Assembly: GCF_051020515.1 (NCBI RefSeq)
Contig: NZ_CP194857.1
Span: 3,038,001 to 3,102,000, forward strand
From: CALKWS01 sp051020515
Lineage (GTDB): Bacteria > Actinomycetota > Actinomycetes > Actinomycetales > Beutenbergiaceae
Reading direction: 5' to 3'
Length of the DNA: 64,000 nt
Shown here: positions 8,519 to 16,283 of the stretch, piece by piece
Layout: each line of letters begins with the position of its first letter
Numbering within the stretch: the first letter of the stretch is position 1
Notes under the pieces: generated by a model
Databases searched by the model: none
Told to the model about the DNA's origin: nothing
The model's input: the letters and a program-made list of their open reading frames with translations, nothing else
Program-made: the position numbers and the translations under genes

Positions 8519-9490
8519 ATGACACCTCTTCCTCGACGGCGACTCCGTGCCCGCATCGGCGCCGGCAGTGCTGTGGCACTGCTGACGGCGGGGTGCCTGG
8601 GCGGGCCGAACGCCGGTAGCGGGCAGGAGGACGACGACCGCCCGGTGGTCCTCACCACCTTCACGATCATCGCGGACATCGCCCAGAACGTGGCCGGGGA
8701 GCATCTACAGGTGCGCTCCCTGATACCGGTCGGCGCCGAGGTGCACTCCTATGAGCCCACGCCCGGTGACCTGCGTCAGGCCGCTGATGCCGACCTGATC
8801 CTGGACAACGGGTTGGGCCTGGAAGCGTGGTTCGACCAGTTCATCGCCGACGTGCAGGCCCCGCACGTCGTGGTCAGCGAGGGGGTGGAGCCCTTGGAGA
8901 TCGGCGCCCAGGCCGGCGCCACTGAGGCCGGGAGCAGCGTAGCCGGCTCCCGCCCCAACCCGCACGCCTGGATGTCCCCCCGGCAGACCCAGGTGTACGT
9001 CGACAACATGGTGGCGGCCTTCGGCGAACTGGACCCGGACCGCGCGCAGGATTACCTCGCGAACGGCCGGGCGTATGCCGAGGAGCTCGAGGCGGTGCAC
9101 ACCGAACTCGTGGATGATCTCGCGGCGCTGCCACAGGACCAGAAGGCGCTGGTGACCTGCGAGGGCGCCTTCTCCTACCTGGCGCGCGATGCGGGCCTGA
9201 GCGAGCACTACCTGTGGCCGGTGAACGCCGAGGGCGAGGCAACGCCCCGCCGCATCGCCGAGACGATCGCGTTCGTTCGTGACGCTCAGCAGGTGCCGGC
9301 GGTGTTTTGTGAGTCCACGGTGTCCGACGCCGCGATGCAGCAGGTGGTCGAGGCCACCGACGCCACTTTCGGCGGGGTGCTGTACGTGGACTCCTTGTCC
9401 GAGCCGGACGGACCGGTACCGACCTACCTGGACCTGATCCGGCACGACGTGAATCTCATCCGCGCCGGCCTCACCGGTGCGGAAGGGTAG
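8519..9490 (+). CDS. Metal ABC transporter substrate-binding lipoprotein (Mn/Zn/Fe type)
   Basis: A 323-residue cluster A-I solute-binding protein. It has an N-terminal lipoprotein signal with lipobox LLTAGC. The metal ligands appear as GAEVHSYEPTPGD (first His), RPNPHAWMSP (second His), CEGAFSYLARDAG (Glu) and YVDSLSEPDGP (Asp), the His-His-Glu-Asp set of manganese/zinc binders. Start ATG 8519 (the frame is open to 8474 but runs through the operator). It heads a three-gene operon with the ATPase and permease. Mn rather than Zn is favoured because there is no His-rich loop, but this is inference. Confidence 0.9.
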   Translation: MTPLPRRRLRARIGAGSAVALLTAGCLGGPNAGSGQEDDDRPVVLTTFTIIADIAQNVAGEHLQVRSLIPVGAEVHSYEPTPGDLRQAADADLILDNGLGLEAWFDQFIADVQAPHVVVSEGVEPLEIGAQAGATEAGSSVAGSRPNPHAWMSPRQTQVYVDNMVAAFGELDPDRAQDYLANGRAYAEELEAVHTELVDDLAALPQDQKALVTCEGAFSYLARDAGLSEHYLWPVNAEGEATPRRIAETIAFVRDAQQVPAVFCESTVSDAAMQQVVEATDATFGGVLYVDSLSEPDGPVPTYLDLIRHDVNLIRAGLTGAEG

Positions 9491-9500
9491 GCGGCTCCTG

Positions 9501-10259
9501 ATGGCGGGCACCGATCGCGACGAAGCCGGCGGCACCGGAGACCCGGTCATCGAGGTGCGCGACGCCTCGGTACGTTACGGACAGGTACGCGCGCTGACGG
9601 CGGCTACGCTCAGCGTGGGGCAGGGGAGGATCTGCGCCCTGGTGGGGATGAACGGGTCGGGCAAGTCCACGTTGATGAAGGTGATGCTCGGCCTGGTGCG
9701 CACCCACCCGGGTCGGGTGCTGATCAACGGCGCTCCGCCGTCGTCGGCCCGTCGTCGCGGACTGATCGCCTACGTGCCCCAGCGCGAGGACGTCGACTGG
9801 TCCTTCCCCACCACGGTGCGTGAGGTGGTGATGACCGGCCGGTACGCCCACCTGGGCCCCACCCGCAGGGCGCGAGCACGCGATCACCGGATCGTCGATG
9901 AGGCCCTGGGCCGAGTGGACCTGACCGAACTGGCCGGCCGGCAGATCGGGCGCCTGTCCGGGGGACAACGGAAACGGGCGTTCGTGGCCCGGGCGATCGC
10001 GCAGCAGGCCGAGGTGCTGCTGCTCGATGAGCCCTTCGCCGGGGTGGACGACCTCTCCCAGCGCACGGTGAGCGGGCTGCTGCGCAGCCTCGCCGATGAC
10101 GGCGCCACGATCGTCATCGCCACCCATGACCTGCCGGCCCTGCCCAGTCTGGCCGATGAGGCCGCACTGCTGGCCGGCACCGTGGTGATGCACGACTCGG
10201 TGCACCAGGTGATCCGCCCGGAGAACCTGGCCCGGGCCTTCGGGCTGGGGGAGTCGTGA
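9501..10259 (+). CDS. Metal ABC transporter ATP-binding protein
   Basis: A 252-residue ABC ATPase: Walker A GMNGSGKST, Q-loop YVPQRED, signature RLSGGQRKR, Walker B VLLLDEPFAGVD and H-loop IATHDLP. The VPQREDVDWSFP segment is typical of Mn/Zn-importer ATPases. It begins 10 bp after the binding protein; ATG 9501 is preferred to an in-frame GTG at 9477 inside the preceding gene. Its stop overlaps the permease GTG (GTGA), indicating translational coupling. It powers import by the permease encoded next. Confidence 0.92.
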   Translation: MAGTDRDEAGGTGDPVIEVRDASVRYGQVRALTAATLSVGQGRICALVGMNGSGKSTLMKVMLGLVRTHPGRVLINGAPPSSARRRGLIAYVPQREDVDWSFPTTVREVVMTGRYAHLGPTRRARARDHRIVDEALGRVDLTELAGRQIGRLSGGQRKRAFVARAIAQQAEVLLLDEPFAGVDDLSQRTVSGLLRSLADDGATIVIATHDLPALPSLADEAALLAGTVVMHDSVHQVIRPENLARAFGLGES

Positions 10260-11116
10260 CCGAGGCGCTCACGGAGTTGCTCATCGAACCGCTGCGGTAC
10301 CCGTTCATGGTCAGGGCGATGCTGACCGCCCTGATCGCTGGGGTGGTGTGCGCCATGTTGTCCTGCTGGTTGGTGCTGGTGGGATGGTCGCTGATGGGCG
10401 ATGCCGTCTCCCACGCGGTGCTGCCGGGCGTGGTGCTGGCCTACATCGCCGGCGCACCCTTCGCCCTGGGTGCCCTGATCTTCGGCTTCACCGCCGTGGC
10501 CCTGATCGGGTTCATCCGCGATACCTCCCAGATCAAGGAGGACGCCGCGATCGGGATCGTCTTCACCACCCTGTTCGCCTTCGGTCTGGTGCTCATCTCG
10601 GTCACACCGAGCCAGGTGGATCTGCACCACATCGTCTTCGGCAATCTACTGGGAGTCTCGTGGGTGGACCTGGTTCAGATCGCGGGTCTGGGGCTGATGG
10701 TGTTCGCGGTGCTGCTGTTCAAGCGCCGGGACCTGACCCTGTACGCCTTCGATGCCACCCACGCCTTCGCCATCGGTTTGAACCCGCGCCTCCTGGGCGC
10801 GCTGCTATTGGGGATGATGGCGGTCACCACCGTGGTGGCGCTGCAGGCGGTGGGGGTCATCCTGGTGGTGGCGATGCTGATCATTCCCGGCGCCACCGCC
10901 TACCTGCTCACCGACAGGATGGGCGTGATGCTGCTGATCGCCCCGGCCCTGGCGGTGGCGTGCGCGGTGGGTGGGGTCTACGCGAGTTTCCACGCGGACG
11001 TAGCCACCGGTGGGGCGATCGTGCTCGCCCAGGGTGGGATGTTCGTGCTGGCCTACCTGTTCGGGCCGCGGCAGGGTCTGCTTCTCGCCCGGGCCCGGCG
11101 ACGCGTGGCTGCGTAG
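10256..11116 (+). CDS. Metal ABC transporter permease
   Basis: A 286-residue ABC-3 family inner-membrane permease with about eight hydrophobic helices. Typical blocks are CWLVLVGWSLMGDAVSHAVLPGV near the N-terminus and VALQAVGVILVVAMLIIPGATAYLL toward the C-terminus. It starts at GTG 10256, overlapping the ATPase stop. It completes the metal uptake operon in the order binding protein, ATPase, permease. No regulator follows. Confidence 0.92.
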   Translation: MTEALTELLIEPLRYPFMVRAMLTALIAGVVCAMLSCWLVLVGWSLMGDAVSHAVLPGVVLAYIAGAPFALGALIFGFTAVALIGFIRDTSQIKEDAAIGIVFTTLFAFGLVLISVTPSQVDLHHIVFGNLLGVSWVDLVQIAGLGLMVFAVLLFKRRDLTLYAFDATHAFAIGLNPRLLGALLLGMMAVTTVVALQAVGVILVVAMLIIPGATAYLLTDRMGVMLLIAPALAVACAVGGVYASFHADVATGGAIVLAQGGMFVLAYLFGPRQGLLLARARRRVAA

Positions 11117-11206
11117 GCGGGCCGTGCGCCCGCGCCAATGGTCGCCGGTAGGTTACGACCGAGACGTGGCCAGAACGTGACGAGTGAGCCAGGAGTAGCG
11201 ACGCTG

Positions 11207-11719
11207 ATGACGACGGCACTGCCCATCCCGATCGAGTTCGAGTTGCCCACGGGCTGGTCCGCGGTATCGCCGGAGGATGTCGGTGCCACACCGCTGGCGT
11301 ACGTCGCCCTGCACGACCGCACGCACGGCCGGTTCCGGGCAAACATCACCATCGCCGGGGCCCTCCGGGCTGATAGCCAGACGAGACCGGCAAGGCCGGC
11401 GGGACCGGCCGAGTTGGAGGAGTTGGGCGAGGCGGTCTTCGCCCGCCTCGCCCAGGGAGCCGGCGTCACCATGGTCCAGCGCCGGGCGATCAGTTCCCAC
11501 GGTGCGCCGGGCCTGGCGCAGGTGGTGCAGGTCTCGACGTCGATCGAGGACGGACCGATCGACCTGACCCAGGGCCAGGCCTACCTGCATCTCACCGATC
11601 CACAGGAGCCGGGGAGGCAGATGATGGTCGAGATCGTCCTGACCTGCCTCGCGGAGGACTCCGGGCAACTGGTGCCTCAGTTCGAGGAGTTCGTGGCATC
11701 GGTGCGTCCCACCCGGTAG
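11207..11719 (+). CDS. LpqN/DUF1795-like protein
   Basis: A 170-residue protein that reads as a single LpqN-type domain: PIPIEFELPTGWSAVSPEDVG at the N-terminus, PLAYVALHDRTHGRFRANITI, then a C-terminal MVEIVLTCLAEDSGQLVPQFEEFVASVRP. Mycobacterial LpqN is a secreted lipoprotein, but here no signal peptide or lipobox is visible, so it looks cytoplasmic. ATG 11207 has AGGAG 11 bases upstream; the frame is open to 11138. Function unknown; similar small proteins accompany type VII or toxin systems in other actinobacteria, with no sign of those here. Confidence 0.65.
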   Translation: MTTALPIPIEFELPTGWSAVSPEDVGATPLAYVALHDRTHGRFRANITIAGALRADSQTRPARPAGPAELEELGEAVFARLAQGAGVTMVQRRAISSHGAPGLAQVVQVSTSIEDGPIDLTQGQAYLHLTDPQEPGRQMMVEIVLTCLAEDSGQLVPQFEEFVASVRPTR

Positions 11720-11765
11720 CTCCACGAGTAGGGTCGTGGGGACGGTGACGACCAGGACAGGAGCG

Positions 11766-12999
11766 ATGGTGGGCGACGAGGCGAGGACGACCGTGGATTC
11801 GATGGCGCAGGGGCGCTTCGGGGCCGTGCCGGGCAAGGTGCGGTTGGGCATCATCGGGCTGGGGGTGCAGGGCACCGCCTACGCGCGGATGATCGCCGAG
11901 GGGATGGCCGGGGATCTGGTTGTCGGCGCGGTCGCCGACATCGACGAGGCCGTGCGGACTCACGCGCAGGAGGTGTGCCCGGGGGCCCCCTTCTACACCG
12001 ACTACCGCGAGATGATCGCCGGCGGAGACGTGGACGCGGTGGTCACCACGGTGCCGCACTACCTGCACCCGCAGATGGGTATCGACGCGATCAAGGCAGG
12101 GGTGCACGTGCTGGTGGACAAACCCGCCGGGGTCTACACCGCCCAGGTTCGCGAACTCAACGAGGTGGCCGCGGCCCACCCGGACGTGACCTTCGCGATC
12201 ATGTTCAACCAGCGCAACAACCCGCTGTACCAGCGGATCAAGGAGATCGTCGACGGGGGCGAGATCGGCGCGCGGCGGGTCCAACTGGATCATCACCACC
12301 TGGTGGCGTCCCGACGCCTACTACGGCGCCAGCGAGTGGCGGGCGACCTGGGGCGGTGAGGGCGGGGGAGTCCTGGTGAACCAGGCCCCGCACCAACTCG
12401 ACCTATGGCAGTGGATCTGCGGGATGCCCACCTCCCTGGTAGCCAAGGCTGCGTTCGGGTTCCGGCGTGACATCGTGGTGGAGGACGAGGTGACGGTGCT
12501 GGCCGATTACGGCGACGGCGTCACCGGGGTGTTCGTGACCGCGACCCATGACCCGGCCGGCACCGACCGGCTGGAGCTCCTGGGGGATCGGGGCAAGATC
12601 GTGGTGGAGGGGTCCAAGACGGCGACCCTGACCCGGTTCGCGGCCGACGAGCGGGAGTTGTCGGCCCGTCTCAGCGTCGCCGAAGGGTTCAAACTCGCCG
12701 GCGGGGGCGATACCGAGGGCTTCTACACCACCGAGCAGATCGAGACCGAGTCGGCCTGGGGATCCCAGCACGCCGGCGTCCTGGCCAACTTCGCCTCCGC
12801 CGTCCTGCACGGCACCGAACTGCTCGCCCCGGGCGCCGATGGTATCAACGGTGTGCGGCTGGCCAACGCCGTGCACCTGTCGGCCTGGCTCGGCCAGGAG
12901 GTAGCCCTGGACTTCGACGAAGCCGCCTACCTGCGCGAACTCAACGCCCGGATCCGCGAGGAGGGGCTGTTCCCGGAACGGCCCGATCCCGGCGCATGA
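11766..12999 (+). pseudogene. Gfo/Idh/MocA family oxidoreductase, frameshifted
   Basis: NAD(P)-dependent sugar-type dehydrogenase of about 410 residues. N-terminal Rossmann fold VRLGIIGLGVQGTAYARM, the family EKP site appears as VLVDKPAGVYT, and the C-terminal domain holds GGGVLVNQAPHQLDLWQWICG. The frame changes at 12280-12282: one extra C (cgggtccaac instead of cgggtcaac) separates GEIGARRV from NWIITTWWRPDAYYG. The upstream frame stops at 12359. ATG 11766 follows AGGAG closely. The substrate is a sugar or inositol-like polyol; the Rieske lipoprotein starts 36 bp downstream. Probably intact in the cell. Confidence 0.85.
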
Positions 13000-13034
13000 G
13001 GCCGCTCGGTGCGTCCGGCGGGGGGGGTGGAGAG

Positions 13035-13445
13035 ATGAGCCTGTGTCCGAGCCGACGCCAGGTACTCGCAACAGTTGGCCTGGGTGCCGGTGGCGCGATG
13101 TTGTTGAGCGCGTGCGGTGCCGAGGAGCAGGACGAAAGCACGGTGTCGGTGGGGGAGACCCTGATCGGACTGGAGGAGATCGGGGTCGGCGATTCGGTCT
13201 CGGTGCAGACTCCCGCCGGCGCCACGGTGCTCCTGACTCGCACGGATGAGGCCGACGTCGTCGCCCTCTCCGCGGTCTGTACTCACCAGGGCTGCACCGT
13301 CGACGTCGAGGAGGAGGAGGGGCGCTGCCCCTGCCACGGCTCCCGGTTCGACCTGCGTTCGGGAGAGGTCACTGCGGGCCCGGCGAAGGAGCCGCTGGAA
13401 CGAATCGCCGTCGAGGTCATCGACGGGCGGATCGTCACGGCCTGA
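13035..13445 (+). CDS. Rieske 2Fe-2S lipoprotein
   Basis: A 136-residue exported Rieske protein. The N-terminus SRRQVLATVGLGAGG looks like a twin-arginine signal and ends in a lipobox LLSAC, so the protein should be lipid-anchored outside. The cluster motifs are CTHQGC and CPCHGSRFDL (Cys-x-His ... Cys-x2-His). The Asp/Glu-rich insert EEEEGR between them is short. ATG 13035 is preceded by GGTGGAGAG; an alternative ATG at 12996 overlaps the oxidoreductase stop. Such small Rieske lipoproteins transfer electrons in unknown pathways; it may serve the neighbouring oxidoreductase, but that is inference. Confidence 0.87.
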   Translation: MSLCPSRRQVLATVGLGAGGAMLLSACGAEEQDESTVSVGETLIGLEEIGVGDSVSVQTPAGATVLLTRTDEADVVALSAVCTHQGCTVDVEEEEGRCPCHGSRFDLRSGEVTAGPAKEPLERIAVEVIDGRIVTA

Positions 13446-13576
13446 CCTGACCGGGCGTCCCGGGTTGCCCATGTCCCTCCATGATGCGCCGTTCCTCCAG
13501 GGTTCTAAGGTGGTGCTGACGTGATTGACACACCGGTCACCGACATCAGCGTGACTGCACCAGGAGGGGGCAGACC

Positions 13577-14470
13577 ATGAATCCACCCGAACCGCAGGAA
13601 CCATCCGGCGCCGGTAGCGACGACGACGGCCGCAGCCAGGCCCCGGCGCACCCCGGCGACACCCCTCAGTACACTGAAGGTGGGACTGCCCCGCAGGGGG
13701 CAGAGGCCGGCGGGGAGGGGGTTGCGTACGCACAAGGCCCCTCCGGCCCGGTGCCCCAGGCAGGGCCGCCGACCGAGCCGCCCTCCCAGTCCGGGAGCGC
13801 CGCAGCGCCGGACGTTCCAGGTCGCGCCGACGTTCAGGACGCCCGGGCCCAAAGCAGCCAGGGGGGTTATGCCGCCCCGCCGGGTGGCTACGCCCAGGGT
13901 GGTGACGCCACGCTTCACGGTGGCCAGGGCGGGTACGGCCAGCCACAGGGCGGTTATGGCGCGCCCCAGGGTGGCTATGCCGGACAGCAGGGTGGTCACG
14001 AGCACGGTGGCTACGGTGCACCGCAGGGTGGCGACGGAACACCTCAGCGTGGATACGGCGCACCCCAGGGTGGTCCGCCGCAACCCGGATCAGGCGCCCC
14101 CCACGGGGCCCCGGGCTACCCGCAGCCCGGCACCCCGCTGACGGGTTCAGCATCCGGTCCGGGCCTGTTCGATCTCACTTTCGCAACCCCGCTCGCACCG
14201 CGCATCGCCCGACTCGGATTCATCTCGTTGTGCATCCTCGGCGGCCTGATCGCCCTGTCGGGTCTGGTCGAGTTCATCCAGGTAGCGGTGGCCACGAGCA
14301 TGTACGGAGGCGGCTGGACCGTGGCCGTCTACTTCGTGAACCTGCTGGTCACGATCGCCATCGCGCTGGCGCTGGTCGTGCTCGGCCGGATGGGTATCGA
14401 ACTGGTCCTCGCGGTGGTCGCAGGCCGTGAACGGGACAAGGGGTCGCAGGGCGGTCCGTCCCCGTCCTAG
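13577..14470 (+). CDS. DUF4282 membrane protein with Gly/Gln-rich repeat region
   Basis: A 297-residue protein in two parts. Residues 1-190 are low complexity: Pro/Ala/Gly with repeated GGYGAPQ-type units. Residues 195-285 form the DUF4282 domain: FDLTFATPLAPRIARLGF, then two transmembrane helices (ISLCILGGLIALSGLVEF and FVNLLVTIAIALALVVL). ATG 13577 follows GGAGGGGG by 6 bases. DUF4282 proteins are small inner-membrane proteins of unknown role; the cytoplasmic repeat tail could scaffold other proteins or membrane domains. It is transcribed away from the nuclease gene downstream with a 207-bp gap. Confidence 0.82.
   Translation: MNPPEPQEPSGAGSDDDGRSQAPAHPGDTPQYTEGGTAPQGAEAGGEGVAYAQGPSGPVPQAGPPTEPPSQSGSAAAPDVPGRADVQDARAQSSQGGYAAPPGGYAQGGDATLHGGQGGYGQPQGGYGAPQGGYAGQQGGHEHGGYGAPQGGDGTPQRGYGAPQGGPPQPGSGAPHGAPGYPQPGTPLTGSASGPGLFDLTFATPLAPRIARLGFISLCILGGLIALSGLVEFIQVAVATSMYGGGWTVAVYFVNLLVTIAIALALVVLGRMGIELVLAVVAGRERDKGSQGGPSPS
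13861..14079 (+). repeat. In-frame Gly-Gly-Tyr-rich coding repeats
   Basis: About fifteen imperfect 15-21 bp units around cag-ggt-ggc-tat encode QGGY, GAPQGG and similar. They form the disordered part of the DUF4282 protein. Unit sequence varies in third positions, so the array is old rather than a recent slippage tract. Confidence 0.7.
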
Positions 14471-14629
14471 CCGTACTCGGCCGCGCCTGACCCACTGACC
14501 CGACGGGTCTCGTTGCGCGTACCTGTCTGAGTGATGGTCTCGACCGAGTCCGGGCTCCACAGGTACCCATCGAACGGGCCCGTATCCACAGCGCCGAAGC
14601 GAACCGTCTGCCCTGTCAGTGGTCGGCCC

Positions 14630-14649
14630 TACTATGGGAACAGATGTAC
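14630..14649 (+). promoter_or_regulatory. -10 element and LexA-like box before the DUF222-HNH gene
   Basis: TACTAT (14630-14635) is a good -10 sequence. Three bases later GAAC-AGAT-GTAC (14638-14649) matches the actinobacterial SOS box GAAC-N4-GTTC in all but one position, placed over the expected transcription start. Mycobacterial 13E12-repeat (DUF222) genes often carry LexA boxes, which supports the reading. Confidence 0.5.
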
Positions 14650-14677
14650 GAACTGCGGATTCCCATGGAGGTGCCCG

Positions 14678-16279
14678 ATGGCGACGGACGGGTCCCACAC
14701 GCCGCGCCGTGGGTCCGGCGAATCCCTGATACGGGACCTCGCCGAACTGGAGGCGATCGTGGACCGGATCGCCACCGCCGACATCGCCGCTGAACGACTT
14801 GCCCATGCCGGACCGGTGCTGGGCTCGGCGGCGCTGCGCGTTCACGGCGCCGTCCAGCGCCTGGCGGGAAAGCGGCTGCAATGGTTGATGGCTGAGGAGG
14901 CTGACGGTCGATGGGCCCTGACCGGGGCACGAACCTACGCCACCCACGTGGCCCAGACGCACCGGATCACGCAGTCGGCGGCGAAAGCGGACGTGCGTCT
15001 GGCCAGGCAGTTTCGAGATGAGATCCAGCACTTCGATCGCGCGCTGCGTGCGGGTGAGGTCGGCTTGGAGCAGGCTCGCATCGTGGCCGCTGGTGCCCTG
15101 ACGTCGCAGGAGAGGATCGCTGCGCTGGGCGAGCGCGTCTCCCTCGGGTCGGATCCCGAGGCCAGCGACAGCCGTGAGCACGAGCCAGCCAAGGATGGTG
15201 CTCACGATCCTGATGGCTCCGACGACGGCGGTGACCCCGGGCAGGATGATCAGCGCAACGTGCAGGACGATGCCGGAACCGCCACGGTCGAGGAGTTCCT
15301 GCTGGCTGAGGCGATGGTGCTGCGGCCCGCGCAACTACGGCACCTGGTCCATCACTTCGCGCGGGTAGCGGACCCGGAGGCGGACGAGCGTGGCTATCGA
15401 AAGTCCCAGGAACGCGAATACGTCGACATCGCGCGCACGCTCGGTGGCTTCCATCTCGCGGGCTTCCTGACCGAGGAGCACGGGCAGCAGGTGCGGCTGG
15501 CACTCGATGCGGTGATGGGCAAACCCGTGCGGGGCGACGCCCGCAATTCCGGTCAGCGCCGCGCACAGGGTTTGGCCGACATGGCGAGGGTGGTGCTCGA
15601 TCAAGGGTTGGGCGGCACCTCGGCATCGGTGCGCCCGCACGTGGGTGTCCACATCGGCGCAGCAGAGTTCGCTCGGTTGTTCCGTGAGGCAGTCAGCGAG
15701 CAGGAATCACCGAAAGCACCCCCACCGGGCGCTGACCCACCAGTGGATAAGCCATCGGCCGGTCTGGCCTCATCACGGATCGCCACCGACAAACCGGCCC
15801 CGGATGAACAGCCCCGCTGGGACTGGAATGCGATCCTGCGCAGCGAGCCGGGCATGTGGACCGACGCCACCGGTCCGGTCCCAACGCCGGTGTTACGTCG
15901 GATGGCCAGGTGCGGGGACGTGTACCGGGTGCTGTTCTCCGCCAAGAACGAGGTGCTCAACCAGGGGCGGGCGCATCGGACCTTCACCGCAGCCCAGCGC
16001 CGGGCGATCGTCGCTCGAGACCGGCACTGTGTCTATCCGGGCTGTACGGCGCCGCCGGTCCTGTGCGAGACCCACCATGCCCTCGTGAAATGGTCCCGGG
16101 GCGGGACCACCGATGTGGCGAACGGGGCGCTGCTCTGCTTCCACCACCACGACCTGGTCGAGGCCCGACGACTCACCATGGCCCGACCCGATGGTGCCTG
16201 GCGGTTCTACCGACCCGATGGCACCGGGCTGAATGACCGCGCTGGCGGACGACTCACGCCGTGGAAAAAGCGCGAATAG
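14678..16279 (+). CDS. DUF222 / HNH endonuclease (13E12-type)
   Basis: A 533-residue actinobacterial HNH protein. Residues 30-330 are the all-helical DUF222 domain; the HNH nuclease is at about 440-495 with RDRHCVYPGCTAPPVLCETHH (Cys-x4-Cys and HH) and the second pair ALLCFHHHDLVE. The insert around residues 165-205 is acidic and disordered. ATG 14678 has GGAGG six bases upstream; the open frame back to 14531 crosses the promoter. Its biological role is unknown; copies are usually multiple per genome and resemble mobile introns or repair nucleases. A LexA-like box upstream and ligD/ku downstream place it in a DNA-damage context. Confidence 0.88.
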   Translation: MATDGSHTPRRGSGESLIRDLAELEAIVDRIATADIAAERLAHAGPVLGSAALRVHGAVQRLAGKRLQWLMAEEADGRWALTGARTYATHVAQTHRITQSAAKADVRLARQFRDEIQHFDRALRAGEVGLEQARIVAAGALTSQERIAALGERVSLGSDPEASDSREHEPAKDGAHDPDGSDDGGDPGQDDQRNVQDDAGTATVEEFLLAEAMVLRPAQLRHLVHHFARVADPEADERGYRKSQEREYVDIARTLGGFHLAGFLTEEHGQQVRLALDAVMGKPVRGDARNSGQRRAQGLADMARVVLDQGLGGTSASVRPHVGVHIGAAEFARLFREAVSEQESPKAPPPGADPPVDKPSAGLASSRIATDKPAPDEQPRWDWNAILRSEPGMWTDATGPVPTPVLRRMARCGDVYRVLFSAKNEVLNQGRAHRTFTAAQRRAIVARDRHCVYPGCTAPPVLCETHHALVKWSRGGTTDVANGALLCFHHHDLVEARRLTMARPDGAWRFYRPDGTGLNDRAGGRLTPWKKRE

Positions 16280-16283
16280 GTCG

